A stretch of DNA of 26,007 nt from JBBQAA01 sp038276395. Its GTDB lineage: Bacteria; Actinomycetota; Thermoleophilia; Solirubrobacterales; Solirubrobacteraceae. The notes under the pieces are model-generated. The model searched no databases and was not told the origin of the DNA. It worked only from the letters and a program-made list of their open reading frames with translations. The stretch covers positions 1 to 26,007 of the forward strand of contig JBBQAA010000082.1 in the NCBI GenBank assembly GCA_038276395.1. The letters are read 5' to 3'. The position numbers were made by a program, and so were the translations under genes. Below are positions 6,534 to 14,318 of this stretch, piece after piece. The first letter of the stretch is position 1. Every line of letters starts with the position of its first letter.

Positions 6534-7085
6534 GTGCTCCGCCACGCCGACCCGGTCCGGGACGCCGCGGCGTGCGCGGCGATCTACGCCCCGTGGGTGG
6601 AGCGCTCGGCCGTGTCCTTCGAGTCAGAGCCGCCGGACGCCGCCGCGTTCACGCACCGCATCGAGCGGATCTCCCGCGCGCACCCGTGGATCGTGCTCGA
6701 GCGCGACGGTGAGGTCGCCGGCTTCGCCTACGCCTCCCCGCACCGCGAGCGCGACGCCTATCGCTGGGCCGCCGAGGTCTCGGCCTACGTCCGGCCCGAC
6801 GCCCGCCGCACCGGCGCCGGCCGCACGCTCTACACGGCGCTCTTCGACCTCCTGCGCCGCCAGGGTATCCGCGTCGCCTACGCGGGGATCACGCTCCCGA
6901 ACCCGGGCAGCGTCGGCCTGCACGAGGCGCTCGGCTTTCGCCGCCTCGGCGTCTACGAGCGCGTCGGCTACAAGGCCGGCGCCTGGCACGACGTCGGCTG
7001 GTGGGCCCTCGAGCTCCTGCCCCGCGAGAACGGCGCCGCCCCGGCGCCGCCGCTGGCTCCCCAGCGGCTCCCGGCACAGCCCTAG
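6534..7085 (+). CDS. GNAT N-acetyltransferase, phosphinothricin acetyltransferase type
   Basis: 183 residues, full length for the family. It matches the PAT/Bar pattern: IYAPWVERSAVSFESEPP at the N-terminus, GFAYASPHRERDAYRWAAEVSAYV, the acetyl-CoA loop RRTGAGRTLY, ITLPNPGSVGLHEALGF, and the closing VGYKAGAWHDVGWW. It should transfer acetyl from acetyl-CoA to an amino group of a small molecule. Phosphinothricin or methionine-sulfone type substrates are known for the family, but the true substrate here is unknown. The GTG start lies 4 bases after the previous stop. Its TAG stop shares the palindrome CTAG with the stop of the convergent MmpL gene. Confidence 0.88.
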   Translation: MLRHADPVRDAAACAAIYAPWVERSAVSFESEPPDAAAFTHRIERISRAHPWIVLERDGEVAGFAYASPHRERDAYRWAAEVSAYVRPDARRTGAGRTLYTALFDLLRRQGIRVAYAGITLPNPGSVGLHEALGFRRLGVYERVGYKAGAWHDVGWWALELLPRENGAAPAPPLAPQRLPAQP

Positions 7086-9244
7086 GCGCGGCCCTCGCCC
7101 GCCGCCGCGGCGCCCTCGACGTTCAGCCGCGGCAGCAGACGTTCGAGCCGCCCCGGCAGCGCCCAGTTGGCGCGGCCGAGCGCGAGCATGACCCCGGGGA
7201 CGATGATCGAGCGGACGATCAGCGCGTCGAGCAGGACCGCGCCGGCGAGGCCGAGCCCGAAGAGCTTGATGATCCGGTCCCCGCCGAGGATGAAGGCCGC
7301 GAAGACGAGCACCATGATGGTCGCCGCCGCCGTGATCGTCCGGCCGGTGGCGGCGAGCCCGGCGATGACCGCGGCGCGGTTGTCCCCGCGGCGGTGCCAC
7401 TCCTCGTAGATGCGCGAGACGAGGAAGACCTCGTAGTCCATCGAGAGCCCGAAGAGGATCGCGAACATCATCACCGGCACGAAGGCCTCGATCGGCCCCG
7501 TGCGCGAGACGCCGATGAGACCCCCGAGCCAGCCCCACTGGAAGACCGCGGTCACGACGCCGAAGGCGGCGACCGCCGAGAGCAGGTTCATGGCCGCCGC
7601 GGTGAGCGGGATGACGAGCGAGCGGAAGACCGCCATCAGCAGCAAGAAGGAGAGCAGCACGACGACCCCGATGAAGAACGGGAGCTTGCGCGAGAGGACG
7701 TGGGAGAAGTCCTCGAAGATCGCCGTGTTCCCGCCGACGAGGACCCGCACCGCCCCGTCCCCGCCCGCGCGGGGGATGACGGTGCCGCGCAGGCGGTGCA
7801 GGAGATCGGTCGTCGAGGCGTCCTGCGGCGAGCCCGTGGCCACGATCTGCGCGACCCCGACCCGCCCGCCGAGGAAGGTGGGCGCGCTCGCCGCAGCCAC
7901 CCCGGGCTGCGCCCCTGCGGCGCGCGCGACGCGGGCGAAGGCCGCCTGCTGCGCGGGGGTCCGGGTCGCGGCCACGAGCTGGAGCGGCCCGTTGAACCCG
8001 GGGCCGAAGCCCTCGGCCAGCAGGTCGTAGGCCTTGCGCGTCGTCGTGCCCGCGGGGTCAGACCCCTCGTCGGCCGAGCCGATCCGCATGGACAGGAAGG
8101 GCACGGCGAGCGCGAGCATGAGCACCGTCGCCCCACCGGCGAGCAGCACCGGGTGCCGCTGCAGCCGCCCGGCCCAGGCGCCCCAGCGCGAGCTGCCCGC
8201 CGCGCCGCCGCGCAGCTCGCCCGCGGCCAGCCGGGCCCGCTGCCGGCGGCGGAAGACCCGCGGGCCGAGGAAGCCGAGCAGCGCGGGCAGGAGCGTCAGC
8301 GCCGCGGCCACGGTGCACAGCACGACGACGCTCGCGGCCACGGCCACCCCGTAGAGGAAGGAGACGCCTAGGGCGAACATCCCGAGCAGCGCGATGCACA
8401 CGGTGATCCCGGCGAACAGGACGGCGCGGCCGGAGGTGTCGAGCGCGTCGACGGCGGCCTGCTCGGGTGTGGCGCCCTGCTGCAGCCCCTGGCGGAAGCG
8501 CGTGACGACGAACAGCGCGTAGTCGACCCCCACCCCGAGACCGATGAGCAGCGAGAGCTGCTCGGAGAACGTGGCGATCGTCATCACGTGGGAGAGGAGT
8601 CCGGTCACGGCGATCCCGGTGCCGAGGGAGACGCCCGCGGTCAGGAGCGGCAGCGCCATCGCCCACAGCGAGCCGAACGCGAGGAAGAGCACGACGGCGG
8701 CGGCGAGGATGCCGATCCCCGTCCCCCCCGGGCCCTGGCGGTTGGCCCGCTGGGCGACCTGGCCGCCGAGCTCGACCTCGAGCCCGCGGCCCGCGGCCGA
8801 CTGCGCCACCCGCTGGAAGCGCTGGGCCGCCGGCACCGGGATGTCGATCGCCTGGCGGTCGAACTGGACCGTGGCGAAGGCCACATGCCCGTCGCGCGAG
8901 ACCTGCCGGCGCCCGGCGGCCAGGTAGGGGGAGGCGATCCCCGAGACGTGGGGCAGCGCCGCCACGCGGCGGAACATGGGCTCGACGCGGGCGCGGACCC
9001 GGGCGCTCCGCACCTCGCCGCGCGGGGCGGCGATGACGAGGCGGGCGCTGTCCCCGCCCGCGGCGGGCGCCGCGCGCCTCAGCAGGTCCAGGGCCTGCGT
9101 GCTCTCCGTGCCCGAGAGCTTGAAGGAGTCCTTGTAGCCGCTGCCCGCCGCGCCGTGGGCCAGGTTGACGAGGACGAGGACGGCGATCCATCCCGCCACG
9201 ACGAGGCGGCGGTGGCGAAAGCACCAGGAGGCGAGGGCGCGCAC
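7082..9244 (-). CDS. MmpL-family RND transporter
   Basis: 720 residues, complete. Topology is one N-terminal membrane helix, a periplasmic domain (about 35-170), five to six helices, a second external domain (about 385-510) and a final helix bundle. The two half-repeats each carry the MmpL Asp-Tyr proton-relay motif: GVGVDYALFVVTR and FGLSMDYEVFLVSR. The first external loop has the family pattern KDSFKLSGTESTQALDLL. It is a proton-driven exporter in the inner membrane. Mycobacterial relatives move lipids, but many actinobacterial ones have unknown cargo. The GTG at 9244 has a TAGCGT box 6 bases upstream. A DHA2 exporter is transcribed divergently from it. Confidence 0.93.
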   Translation of the reverse strand: MRALASWCFRHRRLVVAGWIAVLVLVNLAHGAAGSGYKDSFKLSGTESTQALDLLRRAAPAAGGDSARLVIAAPRGEVRSARVRARVEPMFRRVAALPHVSGIASPYLAAGRRQVSRDGHVAFATVQFDRQAIDIPVPAAQRFQRVAQSAAGRGLEVELGGQVAQRANRQGPGGTGIGILAAAVVLFLAFGSLWAMALPLLTAGVSLGTGIAVTGLLSHVMTIATFSEQLSLLIGLGVGVDYALFVVTRFRQGLQQGATPEQAAVDALDTSGRAVLFAGITVCIALLGMFALGVSFLYGVAVAASVVVLCTVAAALTLLPALLGFLGPRVFRRRQRARLAAGELRGGAAGSSRWGAWAGRLQRHPVLLAGGATVLMLALAVPFLSMRIGSADEGSDPAGTTTRKAYDLLAEGFGPGFNGPLQLVAATRTPAQQAAFARVARAAGAQPGVAAASAPTFLGGRVGVAQIVATGSPQDASTTDLLHRLRGTVIPRAGGDGAVRVLVGGNTAIFEDFSHVLSRKLPFFIGVVVLLSFLLLMAVFRSLVIPLTAAAMNLLSAVAAFGVVTAVFQWGWLGGLIGVSRTGPIEAFVPVMMFAILFGLSMDYEVFLVSRIYEEWHRRGDNRAAVIAGLAATGRTITAAATIMVLVFAAFILGGDRIIKLFGLGLAGAVLLDALIVRSIIVPGVMLALGRANWALPGRLERLLPRLNVEGAAAAGEGRA

Positions 9245-9250
9245 GAGCCC

Positions 9251-9256
9251 ACGCTA
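9251..9256 (-). promoter_or_regulatory. -10 box for MmpL gene (leaderless)
   Basis: TAGCGT on the minus strand, 6 bases before the GTG at 9244. No Shine-Dalgarno is present. Confidence 0.5.
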
Positions 9257-9280
9257 CGAGGCCGCGAGCGGACCTCCTGC

Positions 9281-9286
9281 TAGGTT
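9281..9286 (+). promoter_or_regulatory. -10 box for DHA2 exporter (leaderless)
   Basis: TAGGTT, 8 bases before the ATG at 9295. It shares a 50-bp divergent space with the MmpL promoter. Confidence 0.5.
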
Positions 9287-9294
9287 GATTGCGG

Positions 9295-10728
9295 ATGCAA
9301 CAAGAGACCGCTCAGCACGACCTCCGCTGGATTCTCGTCCTCTGCTGCCTGGCGCAGTTCATGGTCATCCTCGACGTCTCGGTCGTCAACGTCGCGCTGC
9401 CCTCGATCCGCCGCGACCTCGGCTTCTCGGCCGTCGACCTCCAGTGGGTCGTCAACGCCTACGCCCTCACCTTCGCGGGGTTCCTGCTGCTCGGCGGCCG
9501 CGCGGCGGACCTGCTCGGCCACCGGCCGATCTTCCTGCTCGGCCTCGCCATCTTCGGGCTCGCCTCGCTGCTCGGCGCGCTCTCGGGCTCTCAGCTCGTG
9601 CTCGATCTCGCGCGGGGGGCGCAGGGCATCGGCGGCGCGGTCGTCGCCCCCGCCACGCTCTCGATCCTCACCTCGAGCTTTCCCGACGGCCCGGAGCGCA
9701 CCCGCGCGCTCGCCGCCTGGGGCGCCATGGGCGGGGCGGGCGGCGCCGCGGGGGTCCTGCTCGGCGGGATTCTCACCGACGCCTTCGGCTGGCAGGCGGT
9801 CCTGCTCGTGAACGTCCCGATCGCCCTGGCGATCGCGCTCGCCGCGCCGCGATTCATCCCCGACCCGGAGCCGGACACGAGCGGCGCGCGCCACTACGAC
9901 GCGCTCGGCGCGCTGACCGTGACCACCGGACTGATCGTGCTCACCTACGCCATCGTCCGCACCGACGTCAACGGCTGGGCCTCGGCGGCCACCCTCGTCA
10001 CCGGCGGCATCGGCCTCGCGCTCGTCGCGCTCTTCCTCACGATCGAGGGACGGTGGGCGGCCCGCCCGCTCGTGCCGCTGCGGATCTTCTCCGTGCGCAT
10101 GCTCTCGGTCGCCAACGTCGTCGTGTTCTTCCTCGGCGCGTCGGTGTTCGCCATGTGGTACTTCGTCTCGCTCTACCTGCAGCAGGTCCTCGGCTACTCC
10201 CCCGTCCGCGCGGGGCTCGCGTTCCTGCCCATGACGACGGGGATCATCATCGCCTCGACGATCGCGCCGCGGCTCGCGCAGCGCTTCGGCCCCCGGTGGG
10301 TCCTGACCTTCGGGATGGGGCTCGTCGGCCTTGGCCTCCTGCTCTTCTCCGGCGTGCGGACCGGCGGCTCCTACACCGGCGACGTGCTGCTGCCGGGGGT
10401 GCTCGCGGCGGCGGGCCTCGGTTGCTCCTTCGTGCCGGTGACGATCGCCGCCGTGAGCGGGATCGAGCGCCGGCAGGCCGGGCTCGCCTCGGGGCTCGTC
10501 AACACCTCGCGCCAGCTCGGCGGCTCGCTCGGGCTGGCCATCCTCGCCACCGTCGCCAGCCAGCAGAGCCAGTCCGCGAGGCGCGCCGGGGCGAACGGCG
10601 CCCAAGCGCTCGTGACGGGCTTTCACTCCGCCTTCTTGCTAGGCGGCTGCTTCGCGCTGGCGGGCGCGCTCGCCGCCGCCGTCGGGCTCACCGCCCGGCT
10701 GCCGGCGCTGGCGCCGGCCCGCACCTGA
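9295..10728 (+). CDS. MFS drug exporter, DHA2 (EmrB/QacA) family
   Basis: 477 residues with about 14 predicted membrane helices. The DHA2 signature LDVSVVNVALPSIRRDL is in helix 1, motif A GGRAADLLGHRPIFL follows helix 2, and an antiporter motif C-like Gly-rich helix reads GAMGGAGGAAGVLLGG. The closing part (GLASGLVNTSRQLGGSLGLAIL) is typical. It is a proton-coupled efflux pump of the inner membrane; the substrate is unknown. ATG at 9295 is preferred over the TTG at 9289 because of the -10 box placement. With the divergent MmpL gene it forms an export-gene pair. The gene ends 3 bases before the convergent AbrB-type gene. Confidence 0.93.
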   Translation: MQQETAQHDLRWILVLCCLAQFMVILDVSVVNVALPSIRRDLGFSAVDLQWVVNAYALTFAGFLLLGGRAADLLGHRPIFLLGLAIFGLASLLGALSGSQLVLDLARGAQGIGGAVVAPATLSILTSSFPDGPERTRALAAWGAMGGAGGAAGVLLGGILTDAFGWQAVLLVNVPIALAIALAAPRFIPDPEPDTSGARHYDALGALTVTTGLIVLTYAIVRTDVNGWASAATLVTGGIGLALVALFLTIEGRWAARPLVPLRIFSVRMLSVANVVVFFLGASVFAMWYFVSLYLQQVLGYSPVRAGLAFLPMTTGIIIASTIAPRLAQRFGPRWVLTFGMGLVGLGLLLFSGVRTGGSYTGDVLLPGVLAAAGLGCSFVPVTIAAVSGIERRQAGLASGLVNTSRQLGGSLGLAILATVASQQSQSARRAGANGAQALVTGFHSAFLLGGCFALAGALAAAVGLTARLPALAPART

Positions 10729-10731
10729 GGC

Positions 10732-11772
10732 TCAGGCCACGGGGCTCGCTCGGCGGCGCCCGAACGCCGCGAGGCGCCGCGCCAGCACCGGTGCCGCCAG
10801 CACCATGGCCAGCAGGCGAAGCGTCTGCACGGCGAGGATGAACGTCGTGTTGGCGCCGCCGCCGAGCGCGGTGGCGAGCACGGCGTAGAGCCCGCCCGGG
10901 GTCGTGGCGAGATAGGCGTCCACGCGGGAGACCCCGGCCAGCGGCGCGAGGGCGAGGGCAAGCAGGCCGCAGGCGAGGATGAGCGCGAGGGTCCCGCCGA
11001 GGATGAGCGGCAGGAGCCGTCCGGCGCGGCGCACGCTCTCGGGCGTGAAGCGCAGCCCGACCTGCAGGCCGATGACGGCGAACGCCACTCCCTGCACGAG
11101 GCCGGGCACACGCGCGCCCCCGAGGATCCCGGTCACCGTGATGACGCCGCTGACGAGCATCGGCCCGAGAAGAGTCCCCGCCGGGATCCGCGCGCGCCGC
11201 GCCGCGGGCACGCCCACGCCGGCGCTCACGAGGATGAGCGCGAGCCAGGCCAGGACGGGCCCGGGCCCTCCTCCTCCGCCCCCGTGCGGGCCGTGCGCAT
11301 GGCCGCCGCCCCCGAGCAGCCCGTAGAGGATCGGGGTGAGGACGACGATGACGAGCACCCGCAGGTACTGCATGATCGCCACCAGGCGGTCGTCGGCGCC
11401 GAGCTCGTGGCTCATGGCGACGATCCCGCTCGCGCCGCCGGCGATCATCCCGAGCGAGGCGGTGGGGAGGTCCACCCGGCCGAGCCGGGCGACGAGCACG
11501 CCGGCGCCGAGGGACAGCGCGAGCGTGGCGAGCGTCACCCCGAGGACGGGTGCCCAGTGCCGCGCGGCCTCGGTCAGGGTCGCCAGGCGCACGTAGGACC
11601 CGAGCGCGACGCCGAGCACCGCCTGGCCGGTGAGCGCGGCCGGCGGGGGGAGCTCCGACGCCGGCCCGCGCAGCGCGACGGCGAGGCCGACGACGAGCGC
11701 GGCGAAGAGCGAGGGGGACGGCAGGCCGGCGAGCGCCGCCAGCGCGGTCAGCGCCCCTGTGGCCGCGGCCAC
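10732..11772 (-). CDS. AbrB-family membrane protein (pfam05145 type)
   Basis: Polytopic membrane protein with two similar halves. Each half has the family pattern seen in LGMIAGGASGIVAMSHELGADDRLVAIMQ (about 116-144) and TTPGGLYAVLATALGGGANTTFILAVQTLR (about 297-326). A His/Gly-rich loop (GGGHAHGPHGGGGGG) joins the halves. The family is often labelled ammonia monooxygenase or AbrB regulator, but is really a membrane protein of unknown transport role. No good ATG, GTG or TTG precedes the first helix: the frame is open up to the aldo/keto reductase stop, and the first usable codon is GTG at 11772, already inside the first hydrophobic stretch. The true start may be a rare codon or be hidden by an indel. 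Probably co-transcribed with the reductase upstream. Confidence 0.82.
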   Translation of the reverse strand: MAAATGALTALAALAGLPSPSLFAALVVGLAVALRGPASELPPPAALTGQAVLGVALGSYVRLATLTEAARHWAPVLGVTLATLALSLGAGVLVARLGRVDLPTASLGMIAGGASGIVAMSHELGADDRLVAIMQYLRVLVIVVLTPILYGLLGGGGHAHGPHGGGGGGPGPVLAWLALILVSAGVGVPAARRARIPAGTLLGPMLVSGVITVTGILGGARVPGLVQGVAFAVIGLQVGLRFTPESVRRAGRLLPLILGGTLALILACGLLALALAPLAGVSRVDAYLATTPGGLYAVLATALGGGANTTFILAVQTLRLLAMVLAAPVLARRLAAFGRRRASPVA

Positions 11773-11858
11773 GAGCGCCCAGCGGCGAAGCGCCGGGCCG
11801 GCGCGCTCTCGCCGCTTCGGGATGTCGTTCGCCCCGCCGGAGCTCGCGGACGCGCGTT

Positions 11859-12881
11859 CTAGCGCCGGAGCTCCTCGGGGCTGAGCGCGGGGTTCTGCCA
11901 GCCGCCGTCGTCGGGCGCGACCGTCCGCCCCGGCGGCACGATCTCGTCGATCCGGTCGAGGATCTCGGGGCTGAGCGTGACCTCGGCGGCCCCGAGCTGG
12001 GACTCGAGCTGCTCCATCGTCCGTGGCCCGACGATGGCCGCCGTCACCGCCGGGTGGTTGACGACAAAGGCCAGGGCCAGGTGGATCAGCGAGATCCCGG
12101 CCTCGTCGGCCAGCGCGCCGAGCGCGTCGGCCGCCTCGAGCTTGGCCTGGTTCTCCGGGCGGGAGAGATCCCAGCGCTCGGGCATCATCCTCTCCCGCGA
12201 GGAGCCGGGCGCCTCCCTGTCCTTCCGCCATTTGCCGGACAGCCAGCCGCCGGCCAGCGGGCTCCAGGGGATGACCCCCATGCCGTAGGCCCGGGCCACG
12301 GGCAGGGCGTCGGCCTCGATCGCGCGCACGAGCAGCGAGTAGGGCGGCTGCTCGGTCACGTAACGGCGCAGGCCGCGCTCGCGCGCGACGTGCTGGGCCT
12401 CGACGATCTGCGCCGCCGGGTAGGTAGAGGAGCCGAAGGCGCGGATCTTCCCCGCCGCCATCAGGTCGGTGAGCGCGGCGAGCGTCTCCTCGTGGTCGGT
12501 CCACGGGTCCCAGCGGTGGACCTGGTAGAGGTCGATCCAGTCGGTCTGCAGGCGCTTCAGCGAGGCCTCGACCTCCCGGACGATCCAGCGGCGCCCGTTC
12601 CCGCGCGCGTTCGGGTCATCGCCCATCGGGCCGTGGAACTTCGTGGCCAGGACCACGTCGTCGCGGCGGCCGTCCGCCAGCGCCTTGCCGACGATCTCCT
12701 CCGACTCCCCCCGCGAGTAGACGTCGGCGGTGTCGAGGAAGTTCAGCCCGGCGTCGAGCGCGGCGTGGATGATGCGCTCGGAGTCGCCGTGGTCGGGGTT
12801 CCCCCACGCCCCGAACATCATCGTGCCGAGGCACAGGGGCGAGACCATCATTCCGGTGGGACCGAGCGCGCGGTGGTTCAT
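11859..12881 (-). CDS. Aldo/keto reductase
   Basis: 340 residues, a complete NAD(P)H-dependent (alpha/beta)8-barrel oxidoreductase. The catalytic tetrad is visible: D50 and Y55 in NFLDTADVYSRG, K81 in LATKFHG and H122 in YQVHRWDP. The cofactor region near the C-terminus (AAIVGPRTMEQLE) has the usual pattern. Close relatives are the YhdN/general-stress and IolS-like groups; the natural substrate cannot be told. The ATG at 12881 has TAGCGT 6 bases upstream and no Shine-Dalgarno, so a leaderless mRNA is likely. First gene of a probable two-gene unit with the AbrB-type membrane protein. Confidence 0.93.
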   Translation of the reverse strand: MNHRALGPTGMMVSPLCLGTMMFGAWGNPDHGDSERIIHAALDAGLNFLDTADVYSRGESEEIVGKALADGRRDDVVLATKFHGPMGDDPNARGNGRRWIVREVEASLKRLQTDWIDLYQVHRWDPWTDHEETLAALTDLMAAGKIRAFGSSTYPAAQIVEAQHVARERGLRRYVTEQPPYSLLVRAIEADALPVARAYGMGVIPWSPLAGGWLSGKWRKDREAPGSSRERMMPERWDLSRPENQAKLEAADALGALADEAGISLIHLALAFVVNHPAVTAAIVGPRTMEQLESQLGAAEVTLSPEILDRIDEIVPPGRTVAPDDGGWQNPALSPEELRR

Positions 12882-12887
12882 CCCGCC

Positions 12888-12893
12888 ACGCTA
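12888..12893 (-). promoter_or_regulatory. -10 box for aldo/keto reductase (leaderless)
   Basis: TAGCGT on the minus strand, 6 bases before the ATG. Same box and spacing as the MmpL gene. Confidence 0.55.
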
Positions 12894-12978
12894 CCGGCCG
12901 CGGGAGCGGGCCCGTCGGTCACGCCTCGGAGGGGCCGTCCCTCGCGCCGCTCGCGACCCCACGGGGCCCGCCCCTTTC

Positions 12979-13003
12979 GGGGGGAGGGACCGTCCCTCCC
13001 CCC
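12979..13003 (-). terminator. GC-rich hairpin after SGNH gene
   Basis: Arms GGGGGGAGGGAC (12979-12990) and GTCCCTCCCCCC (12992-13003) are perfectly complementary around a single base; in RNA the inner pairs would open into a loop. It sits 12 bases after the stop of the leftward SGNH gene. No T-run. Confidence 0.5.
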
Positions 13004-13015
13004 CTCGCCGGCGAC

Positions 13016-13705
13016 TCAGCCGGCCGCCGGTGCCACCACCCCCGCGACGCCGGCCTCGCCGCGTGCGTTCGGGTGCAACGGGGCCGCGAGGTTGCCCGGC
13101 ACGAGCGGCTCGACCCAGCGCGTGCCGGCACTCCGGCACGCGCTGTAGGCGGTGCTCGGCGTGTAATCGTCGACGAGCCGCTGCTGCTCCTTGGCCCGCA
13201 GGTAGGGGACGTCGGAGTAGCCGAGCGGGACCTGCGGCCAGCAGCCGTAGCCCGACGGGGCAGGATGGCCGCGTAGTTGGCGACCAGCACGAGCGCCGAG
13301 GGAGAGCGTTGGTGGGTGCCTTGGAGCACCGCCGCGACCTTCGGCGCGGCCGCGTTGATCGAGTCGGCGATCCGGTCGGCCCCGCCGACCACGTAGCGAT
13401 CGCGGCACGGATGGGCGAACGGGTTGTAGGTCACGCAGTTCTTGAGGATGTCGGTGAAGCCGATGTCGTTGCCGCCGATCTGCAGCGAGACGACCTTCGT
13501 GCTCGCCGAGAGCGAGTCGAACTGCGGCGGGTTCGTCCCGATCGACGTGGACTGCGGCGCGGTTGGGGATGAGCGGACCGGCGGCGTAGGAGTCGCCGAG
13601 CCCGACCCAGTCGGCGGCGCGCGCCGCACCGGCGGCGGCGACGAGGACGGCGAAGGACGCGACGAGGGCCGCGAGGACGCGCCGGAGGCGCAGGGCAGAC
13701 GTCAT
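13016..13705 (-). pseudogene. Secreted SGNH/GDSL esterase, deleted and frameshifted
   Basis: Signal peptide (MTSALRLRRVLAALVASFAV...AARA) then the block I serine motif VGLGDSYAAGPLIPN. The reading then jumps near 13555-13575 to a second frame carrying TKVVSLQIGGNDIGFTDIL (block III, Gly/Asn) and YVVGGADRIADSINAAAPKV. Near 13262 it returns to the first frame with GYGCWPQVPLGYSDVPYLRAKE and the C-terminal catalytic block LHPNARGEAGVAGVV. Relatives have about 40 more residues, with cysteines, between blocks I and III, so a deletion seems to accompany the first break. The ATG at 13705 has a Shine-Dalgarno (GGAGG). The intact family are secreted esterases or lipases. Decay or sequencing indels are both possible. 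Confidence 0.75.
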
Positions 13706-13832
13706 GGAGACCTCCGTCTCCCGGGGGGGGTGGCGGGGAGATCATCGCCCAGCGGGGCGGTCGCGGTCAAGCCGGCGGCACTTCGGCCGGCCGGCGCCTC
13801 GATCATCCGCCGGAGCCCCCGCGACGGCCGCT

Positions 13833-14282
13833 TCAGCGCAGCGCGGCGTCGATCTCGTCGAGCGCGGCGCGCTCGGCCTCGGAGATCTCGTGGCCGCCGA
13901 TCCCGAGGAAGCCGCCCTCCTTGTGGGCGCGGGCGACGGCTTCGGCCACGGAGCGCACGAACCACGCGTAGGCGTCCTGGTCGTCCTTCGAGCCGCGCTC
14001 GCGCAGGAGCGCCATCGCGCCGCGCAGCCGCTCGCCGGTCAGCGCGGGCAGCTCGGCGTTCTCGAGCTCGCTGCGGGAGACGCTCGGCGGGGAGTCGACG
14101 ATCGCGTCGAGCAGCTCGCTTTCGCCGTGGTGCTCGCGCGCCGCCGCGTAGGCCTGGCCGACGGCGAGCGTCTCGCGCAGCGTGCCGCCGCGATCGGCCG
14201 CCACGACCCGGAGCCCGGCGAGGACCGGGCCCGCGGCGATCGTCTGCCACTCCTCCGCGTCGAAGTCCGCCTTCCGCGCCAC
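13833..14282 (-). CDS. Conserved actinobacterial hypothetical protein
   Basis: 149 residues, soluble, mostly helical and acidic. Recognisable stretches are FDAEEWQTIAAGPVLAGLRVVAADRGGTLRETLAVGQAY and the C-terminal HKEGGFLGIGGHEISEAERAALDEI. These resemble uncharacterised actinobacterial proteins of unknown function. No enzyme motif, membrane segment or signal peptide is seen. GTG at 14282 is chosen over GTG at 14291 because a TACCGT box lies 7 bases before the first and overlaps the second. It follows the TetR-SpoIIE fusion gene on the same strand, but has its own apparent promoter. Confidence 0.75.
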   Translation of the reverse strand: MARKADFDAEEWQTIAAGPVLAGLRVVAADRGGTLRETLAVGQAYAAAREHHGESELLDAIVDSPPSVSRSELENAELPALTGERLRGAMALLRERGSKDDQDAYAWFVRSVAEAVARAHKEGGFLGIGGHEISEAERAALDEIDAALR

Positions 14283-14289
14283 GGCGGGC

Positions 14290-14295
14290 ACGGTA
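14290..14295 (-). promoter_or_regulatory. -10 box deciding the start of the hypothetical gene
   Basis: TACCGT on the minus strand, 7 bases before the GTG at 14282. Confidence 0.45.
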
Positions 14296-14318
14296 GCGCC
14301 AGCGCCGAGCGCCCCGCC

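Noticed and set aside
7001..8371. Open frame of about 450 codons on the plus strand, antisense to the MmpL gene
   Set aside because: Composition is charged and repetitive (Glu/Arg/Asp/His), typical of an antisense shadow. The opposite strand has clear MmpL motifs.
9280..10626. Open frame of about 450 codons on the minus strand, antisense to the DHA2 exporter
   Set aside because: Same kind of shadow: acidic/basic low complexity, while the plus strand has full MFS signatures.
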